Assembly (NCBI RefSeq): GCF_009184425.1
Contig: NZ_WELG01000002.1
Span: 1,447,375 to 1,511,374, forward strand
Origin: Flagellimonas olearia
Lineage (GTDB): Bacteria; Bacteroidota; Bacteroidia; Flavobacteriales; Flavobacteriaceae
DNA length: 64,000 nucleotides
Direction of reading: 5' to 3'
Positions 26,809-35,827 of this stretch are shown here, in pieces; positions within the stretch are counted from its first letter, which is position 1; every line of letters starts with the position of its first letter. The notes beneath the pieces were generated by a model. The model was not told where the DNA came from, ran no database searches, and saw only the letters and a program-made list of their open reading frames with translations. The position numbers and the translations under genes were made by a program.

Positions 26809-28743
26809 ATGAAAAGTTTGGTCAAGGTTCTGTTTCTAAGTGTTTCCCTGTTGTTTGTGGTCAGTAGTTGTAAGAAGACTGTAAAAACCGAGGGTCAACA
26901 AGTTGATACTTATGTGCAAGATCATTACACCAAGCAGGAGGTGGATATTGAGATGCGGGATGGGGTAACATTACATACTACCATTTACTCCCCAAAAGAT
27001 ACTTCCAAGGAATATCCCATTTTAATGCAACGGACTCCCTATAGCTCACGCCCTTATGGTGAAGGCAATTTTAGAACGCAGATCGGGCCCAATGTGCATT
27101 TAATGAAGGAAGGGAACATTATTGTGTACCAAGATGTGAGGGGGCGTTGGCTCAGTGAGGGTCATTATGAGAACATGCGGGCCTATATTCCCAACAAGAC
27201 TTCCAATGATCAAGTGGATGAAAGTTCGGATACCTACGACACCATTGATTGGTTGGTGAACAATGTGGAGAACAACAATGGCAATGTTGGGGTCTGGGGG
27301 ATTTCATATCCCGGGTACTATGCCACCTATGCCACGGTGGATGCGCATCCGGCTTTAAAGGCCGCTTCACCCCAAGCTTGTATCGGGGATTTCTTTTTTG
27401 ACGACTTTCATCACAACGGGGCCTATTTATTGAGTTATTTCAGGGCCACCTCCCTTTTTGGAACACCACGCCCCAATGGTGATCAGCCCATCGACACCGC
27501 ATGGTATGTGTTGCCGGAATTGCCCACGGAAGACCAATATCAATTCTTCTTGGATGCCGGCCCGTTGAAAAACCTGGATTACTTTTTTGAATATGAAACC
27601 GCGGACACCCCAAAAATGCGTCCCGAGGGTGTGACCGATGACTTTTTCTGGAATGAGCTAAAGGAACATCCCAATTATGATGAGATGTGGCAAAGCAAGG
27701 GGCTCATCCAACACCTGAAAAATGTAAAGAGCCATGTGGCCACCATGATTGTGGGAGGATGGTTTGACGCCGAAGACCTTTATGGACCTTTGGAAACCTA
27801 CAAAAACATTGAAAAATACAATAAGGGTAACTACAATACCATGGTTTTTGGTCCGTGGGATCATGGACGTTGGTCCAGACGGGATGGCCGAAGCGTGGTG
27901 GGCAATTATTATTTTGGGGATTCCATTGCAGAGTTTTATCAGGATAATATTGAAACCAAATTCTTCAATCACTTCTTGAAGGGTGATGGCGATATGAATT
28001 CCGGTCTTCCCGAAGCCTACGTGTTTGACACGGGTAAAAAGGAATGGAAACAATACGATACGTGGCCGCCCGCAAATATGATGAAACGGACCCTATACCT
28101 TTCCGAAAATCAAGAATTGACCTTGGAGCAAAAAGGAACCGATGGAATCCAGTTTATCAGTGATATAAAAAAGCCGGTGCCTTATTCCGAAGATGTGAAA
28201 ACCGTGTTCACCCCGAGAAAATACATGACGGATGATCAGCGGTTTGCCGCAAGACGTTCCGATGTGTTGGTGTTTGAAACCGAGGTGATGGATGAGGACC
28301 TTACCTTGGCGGGCGATATTATGGCGCATTTAAAAGTGGCCACCACGGGAACAGCAGCCGATTGGATTGTCAAGATTATTGATGTGCATCCTGCTGATGC
28401 TGAAACCAACGAGGAAATGCAGGACCACCTCAAAATGAGCAATTACCATTTAATGGTACGGAGCGAGGTGTTGCGTGGGCGTTTTCGAAACAGCTTTTCC
28501 AATCCGGAACCTTTTACGCCCAATCAGAAGACCGATGTGGACATCAAGCTCCAAGATGTGTTCCATACCATCAAGAAAGGACATAAATTACAGATTCAGG
28601 TGCAGAGTACCTGGTTTCCCCTTATCGATTTGAACCCGCAGACCTATGTGGACAATATTTTTAAAGCGGATGAATCCGACTTTAAGACCCAAACACATAC
28701 CGTTTTTACCGATTCGAACATTGAGTTTTCGGTTTTACGCTAA
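26809..28743 (+). CDS. CocE/NonD-family (peptidase S15-like) hydrolase, lipoprotein
   Basis: A 644-residue alpha/beta hydrolase. The signal peptide ends in a lipobox (VVSSC, Cys22). The catalytic domain has VEIEMRDGVTLHTTIY-like opening, QDVRGRWLSEGHYENMR, the nucleophile elbow VWGISYPGYYATYA and FGPWDHGRWSRR, which carries the catalytic His region. The C-terminal third is the X-Pro dipeptidyl-peptidase jelly-roll (PDDRFAARR-type entry at DDQRFAARRSDVLVFET). Relatives include alpha-amino-acid ester hydrolases, glutaryl-7-ACA acylases and cocaine esterase; the natural substrate is unknown. The start is the ATG at 26809, one codon after a GTG. Confidence 0.85.
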   Translation: MKSLVKVLFLSVSLLFVVSSCKKTVKTEGQQVDTYVQDHYTKQEVDIEMRDGVTLHTTIYSPKDTSKEYPILMQRTPYSSRPYGEGNFRTQIGPNVHLMKEGNIIVYQDVRGRWLSEGHYENMRAYIPNKTSNDQVDESSDTYDTIDWLVNNVENNNGNVGVWGISYPGYYATYATVDAHPALKAASPQACIGDFFFDDFHHNGAYLLSYFRATSLFGTPRPNGDQPIDTAWYVLPELPTEDQYQFFLDAGPLKNLDYFFEYETADTPKMRPEGVTDDFFWNELKEHPNYDEMWQSKGLIQHLKNVKSHVATMIVGGWFDAEDLYGPLETYKNIEKYNKGNYNTMVFGPWDHGRWSRRDGRSVVGNYYFGDSIAEFYQDNIETKFFNHFLKGDGDMNSGLPEAYVFDTGKKEWKQYDTWPPANMMKRTLYLSENQELTLEQKGTDGIQFISDIKKPVPYSEDVKTVFTPRKYMTDDQRFAARRSDVLVFETEVMDEDLTLAGDIMAHLKVATTGTAADWIVKIIDVHPADAETNEEMQDHLKMSNYHLMVRSEVLRGRFRNSFSNPEPFTPNQKTDVDIKLQDVFHTIKKGHKLQIQVQSTWFPLIDLNPQTYVDNIFKADESDFKTQTHTVFTDSNIEFSVLR

Positions 28744-28782
28744 TTTTTGCCAAAAGATTAGGAATTTCGGTGTTTCCATCAG

Positions 28783-28790
28783 TATATTTG
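28783..28790 (+). promoter_or_regulatory. Candidate -7 box for the metY operon
   Basis: TATATTTG, a perfect TAnnTTTG, 30 bp before the first S-box helix. Confidence 0.6.
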
Positions 28791-28819
28791 TCCCCACAAG
28801 TTCAAACACGTATTGATTA

Positions 28820-28925
28820 GTTATCAAGAAAGGTGGAGGGAATAGACCCTGTGAAGCCTTAGCAACCCTTGGCCCCTAGTGCCAAGAAGGTGCTACATTC
28901 TATCCTGTTAATGGGAATAGATAAC
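28820..28925 (+). promoter_or_regulatory. SAM-I (S-box) riboswitch upstream of metY
   Basis: P1 is GTTATC (28820-28825) with GATAAC (28920-28925). The conserved core follows in order: AAGAAAGGTGGAGGGA, GACCCTGTGAAGCCTTAGC, then CAACC, a P3 arm closed by CTTGGC/GCCAAG, and GGTGCTACATTC. P4 is a short arm (TCTATCC with GGGAATAGA). All diagnostic S-box blocks are present. The 112-nt segment between the aptamer and the metY ATG has no convincing intrinsic terminator, so control may be translational or Rho-linked. Confidence 0.93.
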
Positions 28926-29037
28926 GACGATCGATTTTTTTCGATTTCACTTTCTTATAACTTTTTGATTTATCTATGGGCCATGCCCTTGGGTTTGACT
29001 TTTACGTATTGTTTTAAAAATTTAAAAAAGAAAAGTC

Positions 29038-30315
29038 ATGAGTAATCAAAAATTTGCAACCAACGCTTTACATGCCGGACACGATACTACCCAAACAGCG
29101 GGTACAAGGGCAGTGCCTATTTATCAGTCCACCTCGTATGTGTTCAACAACACGGACCATGCGGCCAACTTGTTTTCCTTGGCAGAACTGGGCTTCATCT
29201 ACACCCGATTGAACAACCCAACCAATCAGATTTTACAAGATCGTTTGGCTGCTGTTGAAGGTGGTGTGGGTGCAGTGGTATTTGCTTCCGGGACATCCGC
29301 TATTTCAACAGGGTTGTTGACCCTACTAAGGGCGGGAGACCATATTGTGTCTTCGAGCAGTTTGTATGGAGGTACCTATAACTTGTTGAATGTGACCTTG
29401 CCAAGGTTGGGCATTACCACCACTTTTGTGGATGCATCCGACCCTTCCAATTTTGCAGCCGCCGTGCAGGATAATACCCGTGCCTTCTTTGTGGAATCCT
29501 TGGGGAACCCCAAGTTGGATGTGCTTGATTTAAAAGGAATATCCAATGAAGCCAAAGCGGCACAAGTACCTTTTATTGTGGACAATACTGTGGCCACTCC
29601 CGGATTGTTGAATCCGATTGAGCATGGGGCCAATTTGGTGATCCATTCTTTGACCAAATACATTGGTGGTCAGGGGAACTCCTTGGGTGGGGCCATCATT
29701 GACGCCGGTACGTTTGATTGGGCCAATGGAAAGTTTCCTGAGTTTACCGAGCCCTCCGCAGGTTACCACGGTTTGGTATACCACGAAGCCTTGGGTGCTG
29801 CAGCCTTTACCTTTAAATTGATTTTGGAGGGACTACGTGATTTTGGGGGGGCTTTGAGTCCGTTCAATGCCTTCCAGATTTTACAAGGGTTGGAAACCTT
29901 GCCTGTTCGAATCAAACAGCACAGTGAAAATGCATTGGCATTGGCTGAATGGCTGGAAAGTAGGGATGAGGTTGCCTGGGTCAATTACCCTGGGTTGAAA
30001 AGTAGTGAGTACAATGATTTGGCAAAAGAATATTTGCCAAAAGGCCAAAGTGGAATCGTTACCTTTGGGGTAAAAGGTGGGTTTGAGGCTGCCAAACAGC
30101 TGACCGATGCCACCCAGATATTTTCATTGTTGGCGAATATTGGCGATACCAAATCCTTGATCATACACCCTGCCAGTACCACGCACCAACAATTGAACGA
30201 AGAACAACAGGAAAGTGCCGGTGTGACCCAAGATTTAATTCGATTGTCGGTAGGCCTTGAGGATATCGAAGATTTAAAAGCCGATTTGGAGCAGGCCTTT
30301 GCGTCCATCGGATAA
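29038..30315 (+). CDS. metY: O-acetylhomoserine aminocarboxypropyltransferase (sulfhydrylase)
   Basis: A 425-residue PLP enzyme of the Cys/Met metabolism family. It condenses O-acetylhomoserine with sulfide to give homocysteine. FATNALHAGHDTTQTAGTRAVPIYQST is the typical N-terminus, VFASGTSAISTGLLTLLRAGDHIV contacts PLP, and the PLP lysine is in LVIHSLTKYIGGQGNSLGG. The length (425, against about 390 for MetB/MetZ) is diagnostic of MetY. It is the first gene after the S-box, and the acetyltransferase making its substrate is encoded by the next gene. Confidence 0.93.
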   Translation: MSNQKFATNALHAGHDTTQTAGTRAVPIYQSTSYVFNNTDHAANLFSLAELGFIYTRLNNPTNQILQDRLAAVEGGVGAVVFASGTSAISTGLLTLLRAGDHIVSSSSLYGGTYNLLNVTLPRLGITTTFVDASDPSNFAAAVQDNTRAFFVESLGNPKLDVLDLKGISNEAKAAQVPFIVDNTVATPGLLNPIEHGANLVIHSLTKYIGGQGNSLGGAIIDAGTFDWANGKFPEFTEPSAGYHGLVYHEALGAAAFTFKLILEGLRDFGGALSPFNAFQILQGLETLPVRIKQHSENALALAEWLESRDEVAWVNYPGLKSSEYNDLAKEYLPKGQSGIVTFGVKGGFEAAKQLTDATQIFSLLANIGDTKSLIIHPASTTHQQLNEEQQESAGVTQDLIRLSVGLEDIEDLKADLEQAFASIG

Positions 30316-30347
30316 AATAATAGAATACGCATATTACAGATACTTTC

Positions 30348-33300
30348 ATGTTACAGCATCTTAACATACCGCAATTCACCACACAAAATGGTACCACCCA
30401 GGATTTGCAACTGTCCTATCAGCTTTTTGGGCAGCCCTTGTATTCGGCTCCCATTGTTTTGGTAAACCATGCCCTAACTGGAAATTCCAATGTGGCGGGT
30501 GAACACGGTTGGTGGTCCGATCTTATCGGTAAGGATAAGTCCATCAACACCGATATCTATACCATTTTGTCCTTTAACATTCCAGGAAATGGTCATGACG
30601 GTTTTGTGATCGATAATTACAAGGATTTTGTGGCAGGGGATATCGCAAGGATTTTTCTTTTGGGATTACAACAGTTGAAGATAGACCGATTGTACGCCAT
30701 CATTGGCGGGTCTTTGGGTGGGGGTATTGCCTGGGAAATGGCCGCATTGAACCCAAGGATCACGGAACATTTGATTCCCGTGGCCTCAGATTGGAAGTCC
30801 ACGGATTGGCTTATTGCCAACTGCCAGATCCAGGAACAATTTCTGGTGAACTCCAAGCAGCCTGTTCATGACGCCCGTATGCATGCGATGCTCTGTTATA
30901 GGACTCCTGAATCCTTCAAGGAACGTTTCAAACGGAGTACCAATGAGGAACTTCAGGTCTTTAACGTGGAGAGCTGGTTGATGCACCATGGAAAGAAACT
31001 TCAGGAACGGTTCCAACTATCTGCTTATAAGCTGATGAACCAATTGCTGAAGACCATAGACATTACCCGAAATGGGGATGAGGGTTTCAAGGAACTGCAG
31101 GATAGTGATACCAAGATCCATATTATTGGGGTCAACTCGGATCTGTTCTTTACGGCTGAAGAAAATAGGGAAACCTTTAAACGTTTGGCCCAGGCCAATA
31201 CCAATGTCACCTATGGTGAAGTGCAGTCGTTGCATGGCCATGATGCTTTTTTAATGGAGTTTGAACAGCTGGAAAAGCTGTTGGAAGCTGTTTTTCCCAA
31301 AAAGGGAAAACAAGAGCGCATCAAGGTCCTGAAGTTTGGAGGGAAGTCCTTGGCCAATGGTGAGGGCATTGAAAGGGTGTTGAACATCATCACCAAAAGA
31401 GCATCGGAACATGAGAATTTTGCCGTGGTGGTCTCGGCCCGGGGCAAGGCTACGGACCAATTGGAGAACATGCTTGAAAAAGCGGCAAGAGGTGAGGAGT
31501 TTGAAGAAGCTTTAGCTGCTTTTTCCGCCTACCAGAAGAATGGTTTTTCCGTAGCTATTGAAGAAGAACTTAAATCCATAGAGAAAATATTGAGTGGGGT
31601 ATTCCTCACCGGGGATTATAGCTTGAGGACCAAAGACGAGTTATTGTCTTTTGGGGAATTGATTTCCGGAAAGACTGTTGCCACACTTCTGAATGAAGCA
31701 GGGTTAAAGGCACAGTTGATAGATTCCAGAAGTTTGATCAAGACCGATGATACTTATAGCAATGCCGAGGTGGACCAGAGTCTTTCCAAAGAAAATGTGA
31801 TTCGTTGCTTCCATGATCTGGATTCCAATACCATTCCAGTGGTGACCGGTTTCATTGCTTCCAACAAAGATGGGGTAACCACCACTTTGGGTAGGAATGG
31901 TACCAACTATTCGGCTGCTTTGTTGGCCAATTTCTTGGATGCTTCGGAACTCATCAACTATACCCATGTGGATGGGATTTTTACGGCCAACCCGGATTTG
32001 GTGAGCGATGCCAAGCTCATTGATGTGATATCGTATGACGAAGCGAATGAACTAGCCAATTTTGGGGCAACCATTCTACATGCGAAGACCATAATCCCAC
32101 TTATTGAAAAGAACATTCCTTTGCGCATCTGCAACACGTTCAATGATGATAACGAAGGAACCCTGATTGGTCCAAAAACCCAAAATGGGGGCATTAAGTC
32201 CCTTTCGGTTTTGGACAATATGGCCCTCATCAACTTGGAAGGAAGGGGCCTTTTGGGCAAGGTAGGTATAGATGCCCGGATCTTTAGGGCGTTGGGTCAG
32301 AACGATATCAGCGTTGGTATCATTTCCCAAGGCTCTTCGGAACGGGGGATTGGTTTGGTGGTCGATTTATCCAAAGCGGAGAAGGCCAAAAAAGTCTTGG
32401 ATGCAGAGTTTGAGACCGACTACTCTTCGCAGGACATCAATCAGATAACCGTGGTTAAGGATGTATCGGTGATCTCCATTGTGGGTATGGACCTGAGCAG
32501 TTTCCATAAACCTTTTAACGCCTTGGCGAAGAACCAAGTAATCCCCTTGCTTTTCAACAATACCGTTACGGGTAAGAATGTGAGTATGGTGGTGAAAAAA
32601 TCAGACCTCCATAAGGCTGTCAATGTGATTCACGGGCAAATTTTTGGCATTGCCAAAAAAGTGAACCTGGCCATTTTCGGACACGGTAATGTGGGTGGTA
32701 CGCTGATCGATCAAATCTTGGATTCCCAAAAAAGCATAGAGGAACGAAAAGGGATTGGCTTTCGGGTATTTGCGGTGGCCAATTCCAAAAAGGTATTGCT
32801 GGATGCCTCTGGAATTGGATCGGATTGGAAGGAAAGATTGGAAACGGAAGGTATCCCTTACCAGATGGAAAGTGTGGTGTCCTTTGCGCAAACCCATCAC
32901 TTGGAGAACCTCATTGCAGTGGACAATACCGCGAGCAAGTCTTTTGTGGAGAACTATGAAACCTTGGTCAAGCACGGTTTTGATTTGGTCTCTTCCAATA
33001 AAATAGCCAATACGCTGAGCTTTGAGAAATACAAATCCATACGAAAGTGCTTGGATAAAAATCAAAAACAGTACTTGTACGAGACCAATGTGGGGGCAGG
33101 GCTCCCCTTGATCGATACCATTAAGCTCTTGCATCTTTCCGGTGAGAACATAACCAGGATCAAAGGGGTGTTTTCAGGTTCGTTGAGCTATATTTTCAAC
33201 ACCTTTTCGGAGCAGGATATTGCATTCTCGTCCATTGTCAAGGAAGCTATGGAGAAGGGGTATACCGAGCCGGACCCGCGTGAGGATCTGTCCGGTAATG

Positions 33301-33731
33301 ATGTGGGTAGAAAGTTGTTGATCTTGGCCCGGGAACTGGATCTTCAAAATGAATTTTCAGATATAGAAGTGGAAAATCTAATCCCAGCAGGACTAAGGAC
33401 GCTTGAGTTTGATGCCTTTATGGAGAAGATAGGGGATATGGATGCCATCTATCATGACATTAAAAACGCACAAAAGGAAAACCATGTGCTCCGTTATGTG
33501 GGAGATCTTCATGGCGATCTTCAGCAAGACAAGGGTGTCTTGGAAGTGAAATTGGTGTCTGTACCCAAAGAAAGCGCCTTGGGGCAAGTAAAGGGGTCGG
33601 ATTCCATTATTGAAATCTATACCGAGTCCTATGGAGAGAACCCATTGGTGATCCAAGGAGCTGGAGCTGGAGCAGCTGTAACGGCTCGAGGGGTTTTTGG
33701 TGATATATTAAGAATAGCAGAAAAGATATGA
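30348..33731 (+). CDS. Trifunctional fusion: homoserine O-acetyltransferase (MetX-like) - aspartokinase - homoserine dehydrogenase
   Basis: A 1127-residue fusion. Residues 1-320 are a MetX-like alpha/beta hydrolase: VLVNHALTGNSNV, nucleophile GGSLGGGIAWE (Ser122), GVNSDLFFT (Asp) and SLHGHDAFL (His). Residues ~324-600 are aspartokinase (VLKFGGKSLANGEGI, LGRNGTNYSAALLA), ~600-765 two ACT-type regulatory units (LEGRGLLGKVGIDARIF), and ~768-1127 homoserine dehydrogenase (LAIFGHGNVGGTLI, SSNKIANT, GVFSGSLSYIFNTF, EPDPREDLSGNDVGRK). One chain would catalyse the first and third committed steps and homoserine acetylation. No stop or frameshift separates the domains. It overlaps the next gene by 4 bp. 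Confidence 0.93.
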   Translation: MLQHLNIPQFTTQNGTTQDLQLSYQLFGQPLYSAPIVLVNHALTGNSNVAGEHGWWSDLIGKDKSINTDIYTILSFNIPGNGHDGFVIDNYKDFVAGDIARIFLLGLQQLKIDRLYAIIGGSLGGGIAWEMAALNPRITEHLIPVASDWKSTDWLIANCQIQEQFLVNSKQPVHDARMHAMLCYRTPESFKERFKRSTNEELQVFNVESWLMHHGKKLQERFQLSAYKLMNQLLKTIDITRNGDEGFKELQDSDTKIHIIGVNSDLFFTAEENRETFKRLAQANTNVTYGEVQSLHGHDAFLMEFEQLEKLLEAVFPKKGKQERIKVLKFGGKSLANGEGIERVLNIITKRASEHENFAVVVSARGKATDQLENMLEKAARGEEFEEALAAFSAYQKNGFSVAIEEELKSIEKILSGVFLTGDYSLRTKDELLSFGELISGKTVATLLNEAGLKAQLIDSRSLIKTDDTYSNAEVDQSLSKENVIRCFHDLDSNTIPVVTGFIASNKDGVTTTLGRNGTNYSAALLANFLDASELINYTHVDGIFTANPDLVSDAKLIDVISYDEANELANFGATILHAKTIIPLIEKNIPLRICNTFNDDNEGTLIGPKTQNGGIKSLSVLDNMALINLEGRGLLGKVGIDARIFRALGQNDISVGIISQGSSERGIGLVVDLSKAEKAKKVLDAEFETDYSSQDINQITVVKDVSVISIVGMDLSSFHKPFNALAKNQVIPLLFNNTVTGKNVSMVVKKSDLHKAVNVIHGQIFGIAKKVNLAIFGHGNVGGTLIDQILDSQKSIEERKGIGFRVFAVANSKKVLLDASGIGSDWKERLETEGIPYQMESVVSFAQTHHLENLIAVDNTASKSFVENYETLVKHGFDLVSSNKIANTLSFEKYKSIRKCLDKNQKQYLYETNVGAGLPLIDTIKLLHLSGENITRIKGVFSGSLSYIFNTFSEQDIAFSSIVKEAMEKGYTEPDPREDLSGNDVGRKLLILARELDLQNEFSDIEVENLIPAGLRTLEFDAFMEKIGDMDAIYHDIKNAQKENHVLRYVGDLHGDLQQDKGVLEVKLVSVPKESALGQVKGSDSIIEIYTESYGENPLVIQGAGAGAAVTARGVFGDILRIAEKI

Positions 33732-34900
33732 GCGAGCATAAGAAGCAATTTGAAACGGAAGCGATCAGAACGCAAATGGAGCGTTCCCAATATTTGGAAC
33801 ATTCTGCACCCATGTACCTTACTTCGAGCTTTGTGTTTGAGGATGCCGAGGACATGAGGGCTTCCTTTGCCGAGGAAAAGGACCGCAATATTTATTCGCG
33901 TTACGCCAATCCAAACTCCTCTGAGTTTATCGAGAAGGTTTGTAAAATGGAGGGGGCCGAAAGTGGTTTTGCCTTTGCATCGGGTATGGCTGCCGTATTT
34001 TCTACCCTGGCAGCGCTGTTGGAAAGTGGGGATCATATCATCTCTTCCAAAAGCATATTTGGGTCTACCCATAGCCTTTTTACACAGTTTTTCCCAAAAT
34101 GGAACATTGGCACCAGCTATTTTGATGCCAATGATTTGGACAGTATAGAAGCATTGATTACGCCCAAAACTAAAATCATTTATGCCGAATCGCCGACCAA
34201 CCCAGGTGTGGATGTATTGGATTTGGAGGCATTGGGCAACATTGCAAAGAAACACGGACTTATTTTTATTATCGATAATTGTTTTGCTTCGCCCTATTTG
34301 CAACAGCCCATTAAGTTTGGTGCGGATTTGGTGATCCACTCTGGGACCAAGCTCATGGATGGTCAGGGACGGGTTTTGGCCGGTATTACCGTGGGAAGCC
34401 ATGAGTTGGTGGACAAGGTATACCGTTTTTCCCGAATAACCGGGCCAGCACTTTCACCGTTCAATGCATGGGTGTTGTCCAAAAGTTTGGAAACCTTGGC
34501 TGTACGGGTGGACAGGCATTGTGCGAATGCTTTGGAGTTGGCCAATTATCTGGAAAAGCATGATAAAGTGGAATGGGTAAAGTACCCGTTTTTAAAGTCT
34601 CATCCCCAATATGAAATTGCCAAAAAGCAGATGAAGGCTGGTGGTTGTGTGGTGGCCTTTGAGGTAAAAGGAGGACTGGAAGAAGGACGTAGGTTTTTCA
34701 ATAGCATAAAATTGTTGTCCCTTTCTGCCAATTTAGGGGATTCTCGAAGTATAGTGACGCACCCGGCATCTACCACGCACAGTAAACTCACCAAAGAGGA
34801 ACGGGAGGCCGTTGGGATTTCAGATGGTACGGTACGGGTTTCGGTTGGACTGGAACACATACAGGACATTATAGCGGATATTGAGCAGGCTTTGGGCTAA
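33728..34900 (+). CDS. metZ: Trans-sulfuration PLP enzyme, O-succinylhomoserine sulfhydrylase-like
   Basis: A 390-residue Cys/Met-metabolism PLP enzyme. EHSAPMYLTSSFVFEDAEDM, GFAFASGMAAVFSTLAALL and the PLP lysine block DLVIHSGTKLMDGQGRVLAG resemble MetZ. MetZ makes homocysteine directly from an acylated homoserine and sulfide. Its ATGA overlap with the fusion gene shows translational coupling. The operon therefore encodes two putative sulfhydrylases of different subfamilies. Cystathionine gamma-synthase or a lyase role is the main alternative. Confidence 0.8.
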   Translation: MSEHKKQFETEAIRTQMERSQYLEHSAPMYLTSSFVFEDAEDMRASFAEEKDRNIYSRYANPNSSEFIEKVCKMEGAESGFAFASGMAAVFSTLAALLESGDHIISSKSIFGSTHSLFTQFFPKWNIGTSYFDANDLDSIEALITPKTKIIYAESPTNPGVDVLDLEALGNIAKKHGLIFIIDNCFASPYLQQPIKFGADLVIHSGTKLMDGQGRVLAGITVGSHELVDKVYRFSRITGPALSPFNAWVLSKSLETLAVRVDRHCANALELANYLEKHDKVEWVKYPFLKSHPQYEIAKKQMKAGGCVVAFEVKGGLEEGRRFFNSIKLLSLSANLGDSRSIVTHPASTTHSKLTKEEREAVGISDGTVRVSVGLEHIQDIIADIEQALG

Positions 34901-34915
34901 AACCTATGCGAGCTA

Positions 34916-34923
34916 TATTTTTG
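34916..34923 (+). promoter_or_regulatory. Candidate -7 box for the Rrf2 regulator gene
   Basis: TATTTTTG, matching TAnnTTTG, 35 bp before the ATG at 34959; would give the regulator its own promoter downstream of metZ. Confidence 0.45.
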
Positions 34924-34958
34924 AATAGAGGATTGTTAATTTTCGCTATATTCGTGGG

Positions 34959-35369
34959 ATGCTCTCCAAGAAGACAAAATATGGCTTAAAGGCTTTGGCT
35001 TACCTTGCTACGGTAGGGGATAAAGAGCCCGTTCAGATTGCAGAGATCGCCAAACATGAGAACATCTCCCAAAAGTTTTTGGAAAGCATCTTGCTTACCC
35101 TTAGAAGAAATGGCTTTTTAGGTTCCAAAAAAGGAAAAGGTGGAGGGTACTATCTGATTAAAGACCCTAGCGAAATTCTAATGACTTCGGTAATGCGGGT
35201 ACTGGAAGGGCCTATTGCAATGGTTCCCTGTGTCAGCCTCAATTTCTACGAAAAATGTGATGACTGTCCGGACGAAGGAGAGTGTTCTGTGCACAAATTG
35301 ATGCTCCAAGTAAGGGACAGTGCCTTGGAAGTATACCGGAACAACACCCTGGCAGACCTTATTTCTTAG
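34959..35369 (+). CDS. Rrf2-family transcriptional regulator (CymR/IscR-like)
   Basis: A 136-residue Rrf2 protein. The winged-helix domain covers residues 1-85 (MLSKKTKYGLKALAYLA, ISQKFLESILLTLRRNGFL, KGKGGGYYL). Four cysteines follow: Cys91, Cys100, Cys103 and Cys109. The spacing differs from the IscR cluster motif (C-x5-C-x5-C), but metal, Fe-S or thiol sensing is plausible. In Firmicutes the relative CymR senses cysteine status through the CysK-OAS complex. Its position directly before the sulfate-assimilation operon strongly suggests it regulates that operon. Candidate operators are at 35439, 35519 and 38768. Confidence 0.85.
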   Translation: MLSKKTKYGLKALAYLATVGDKEPVQIAEIAKHENISQKFLESILLTLRRNGFLGSKKGKGGGYYLIKDPSEILMTSVMRVLEGPIAMVPCVSLNFYEKCDDCPDEGECSVHKLMLQVRDSALEVYRNNTLADLIS

Positions 35370-35438
35370 GTCGAAATCCATTAATTTTTAGAACCAACGA
35401 TCAAGAAATCGATAAAAGTCAACCTGTAATCTAATTAA

Positions 35439-35455
35439 TCTACTAAAACTATAGG
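35439..35455. promoter_or_regulatory. Candidate Rrf2 operator, site 1
   Basis: TCTA-N9-TAGG followed by ATAAAA. It lies about 50 bp upstream of the putative -7 box of the cys operon and is one mismatch from sites 2 and 3. Confidence 0.4.
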
Positions 35456-35505
35456 ATAAAAGTAATTTTATACGGATTTTAACAATCTACTTTAATGAAA
35501 AATTC

Positions 35506-35513
35506 TATTTTTG
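35506..35513 (+). promoter_or_regulatory. Candidate -7 box for the cys operon
   Basis: TATTTTTG, a TAnnTTTG match, 36 bp before the DUF2061 ATG; predicted start of transcription falls in operator site 2. Confidence 0.5.
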
Positions 35514-35518
35514 GAATC

Positions 35519-35535
35519 CCTAGTAAACCGATAGG
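35519..35535. promoter_or_regulatory. Candidate Rrf2 operator, site 2
   Basis: CCTA-GTAAACCGA-TAGG followed by ATAAAA, covering the predicted transcription start of the cys operon. Same architecture as site 3 upstream of the sulfite reductase. Confidence 0.55.
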
Positions 35536-35549
35536 ATAAAATAAAACAA

Positions 35550-35816
35550 ATGATTGCAGACCAACTCGTAGCTCATAAGACCAAAGAAGAGAGTGCTACC
35601 TATAAGAAGGACAGAAGCTCCGAAAGTCCAAAGCGTAGTATTGTAAAATCTATTAGTTGGAGGATGGTAGGCACATTGGACACCATCATTATATCATGGA
35701 TCATAACCGGGACCTTGTCTTTGGCTTTTTCAATTGGTATGGTGGAGTTGGTTACCAAAATGGTGCTTTATTTTTTTCATGAGAGAATTTGGAATACAAT
35801 CAAGTGGGGCAAATAA
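35550..35816 (+). CDS. DUF2061 membrane protein
   Basis: An 88-residue protein with a hydrophilic N-terminus (about 1-30), RSIVKSISWRMVGTLDTIIISW leading into the first membrane segment, and a second segment before YFFHERIWNTIKWG. This is the DUF2061 pattern. Members commonly precede cysH in Bacteroidota and Proteobacteria, so a link to sulfate assimilation is inferred from conserved context; no activity is known. It is the first gene of the operon and ends 11 bp before the cysH ATG. Confidence 0.82.
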   Translation: MIADQLVAHKTKEESATYKKDRSSESPKRSIVKSISWRMVGTLDTIIISWIITGTLSLAFSIGMVELVTKMVLYFFHERIWNTIKWGK

Positions 35817-35827
35817 AATTTGATGTT

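Noticed and set aside
28926..28960. T-rich ATCGATTTTTTTCGAT after the metY S-box as an intrinsic terminator
   Set aside because: The T run is in the loop rather than after a GC-rich stem, so it does not fit a terminator.
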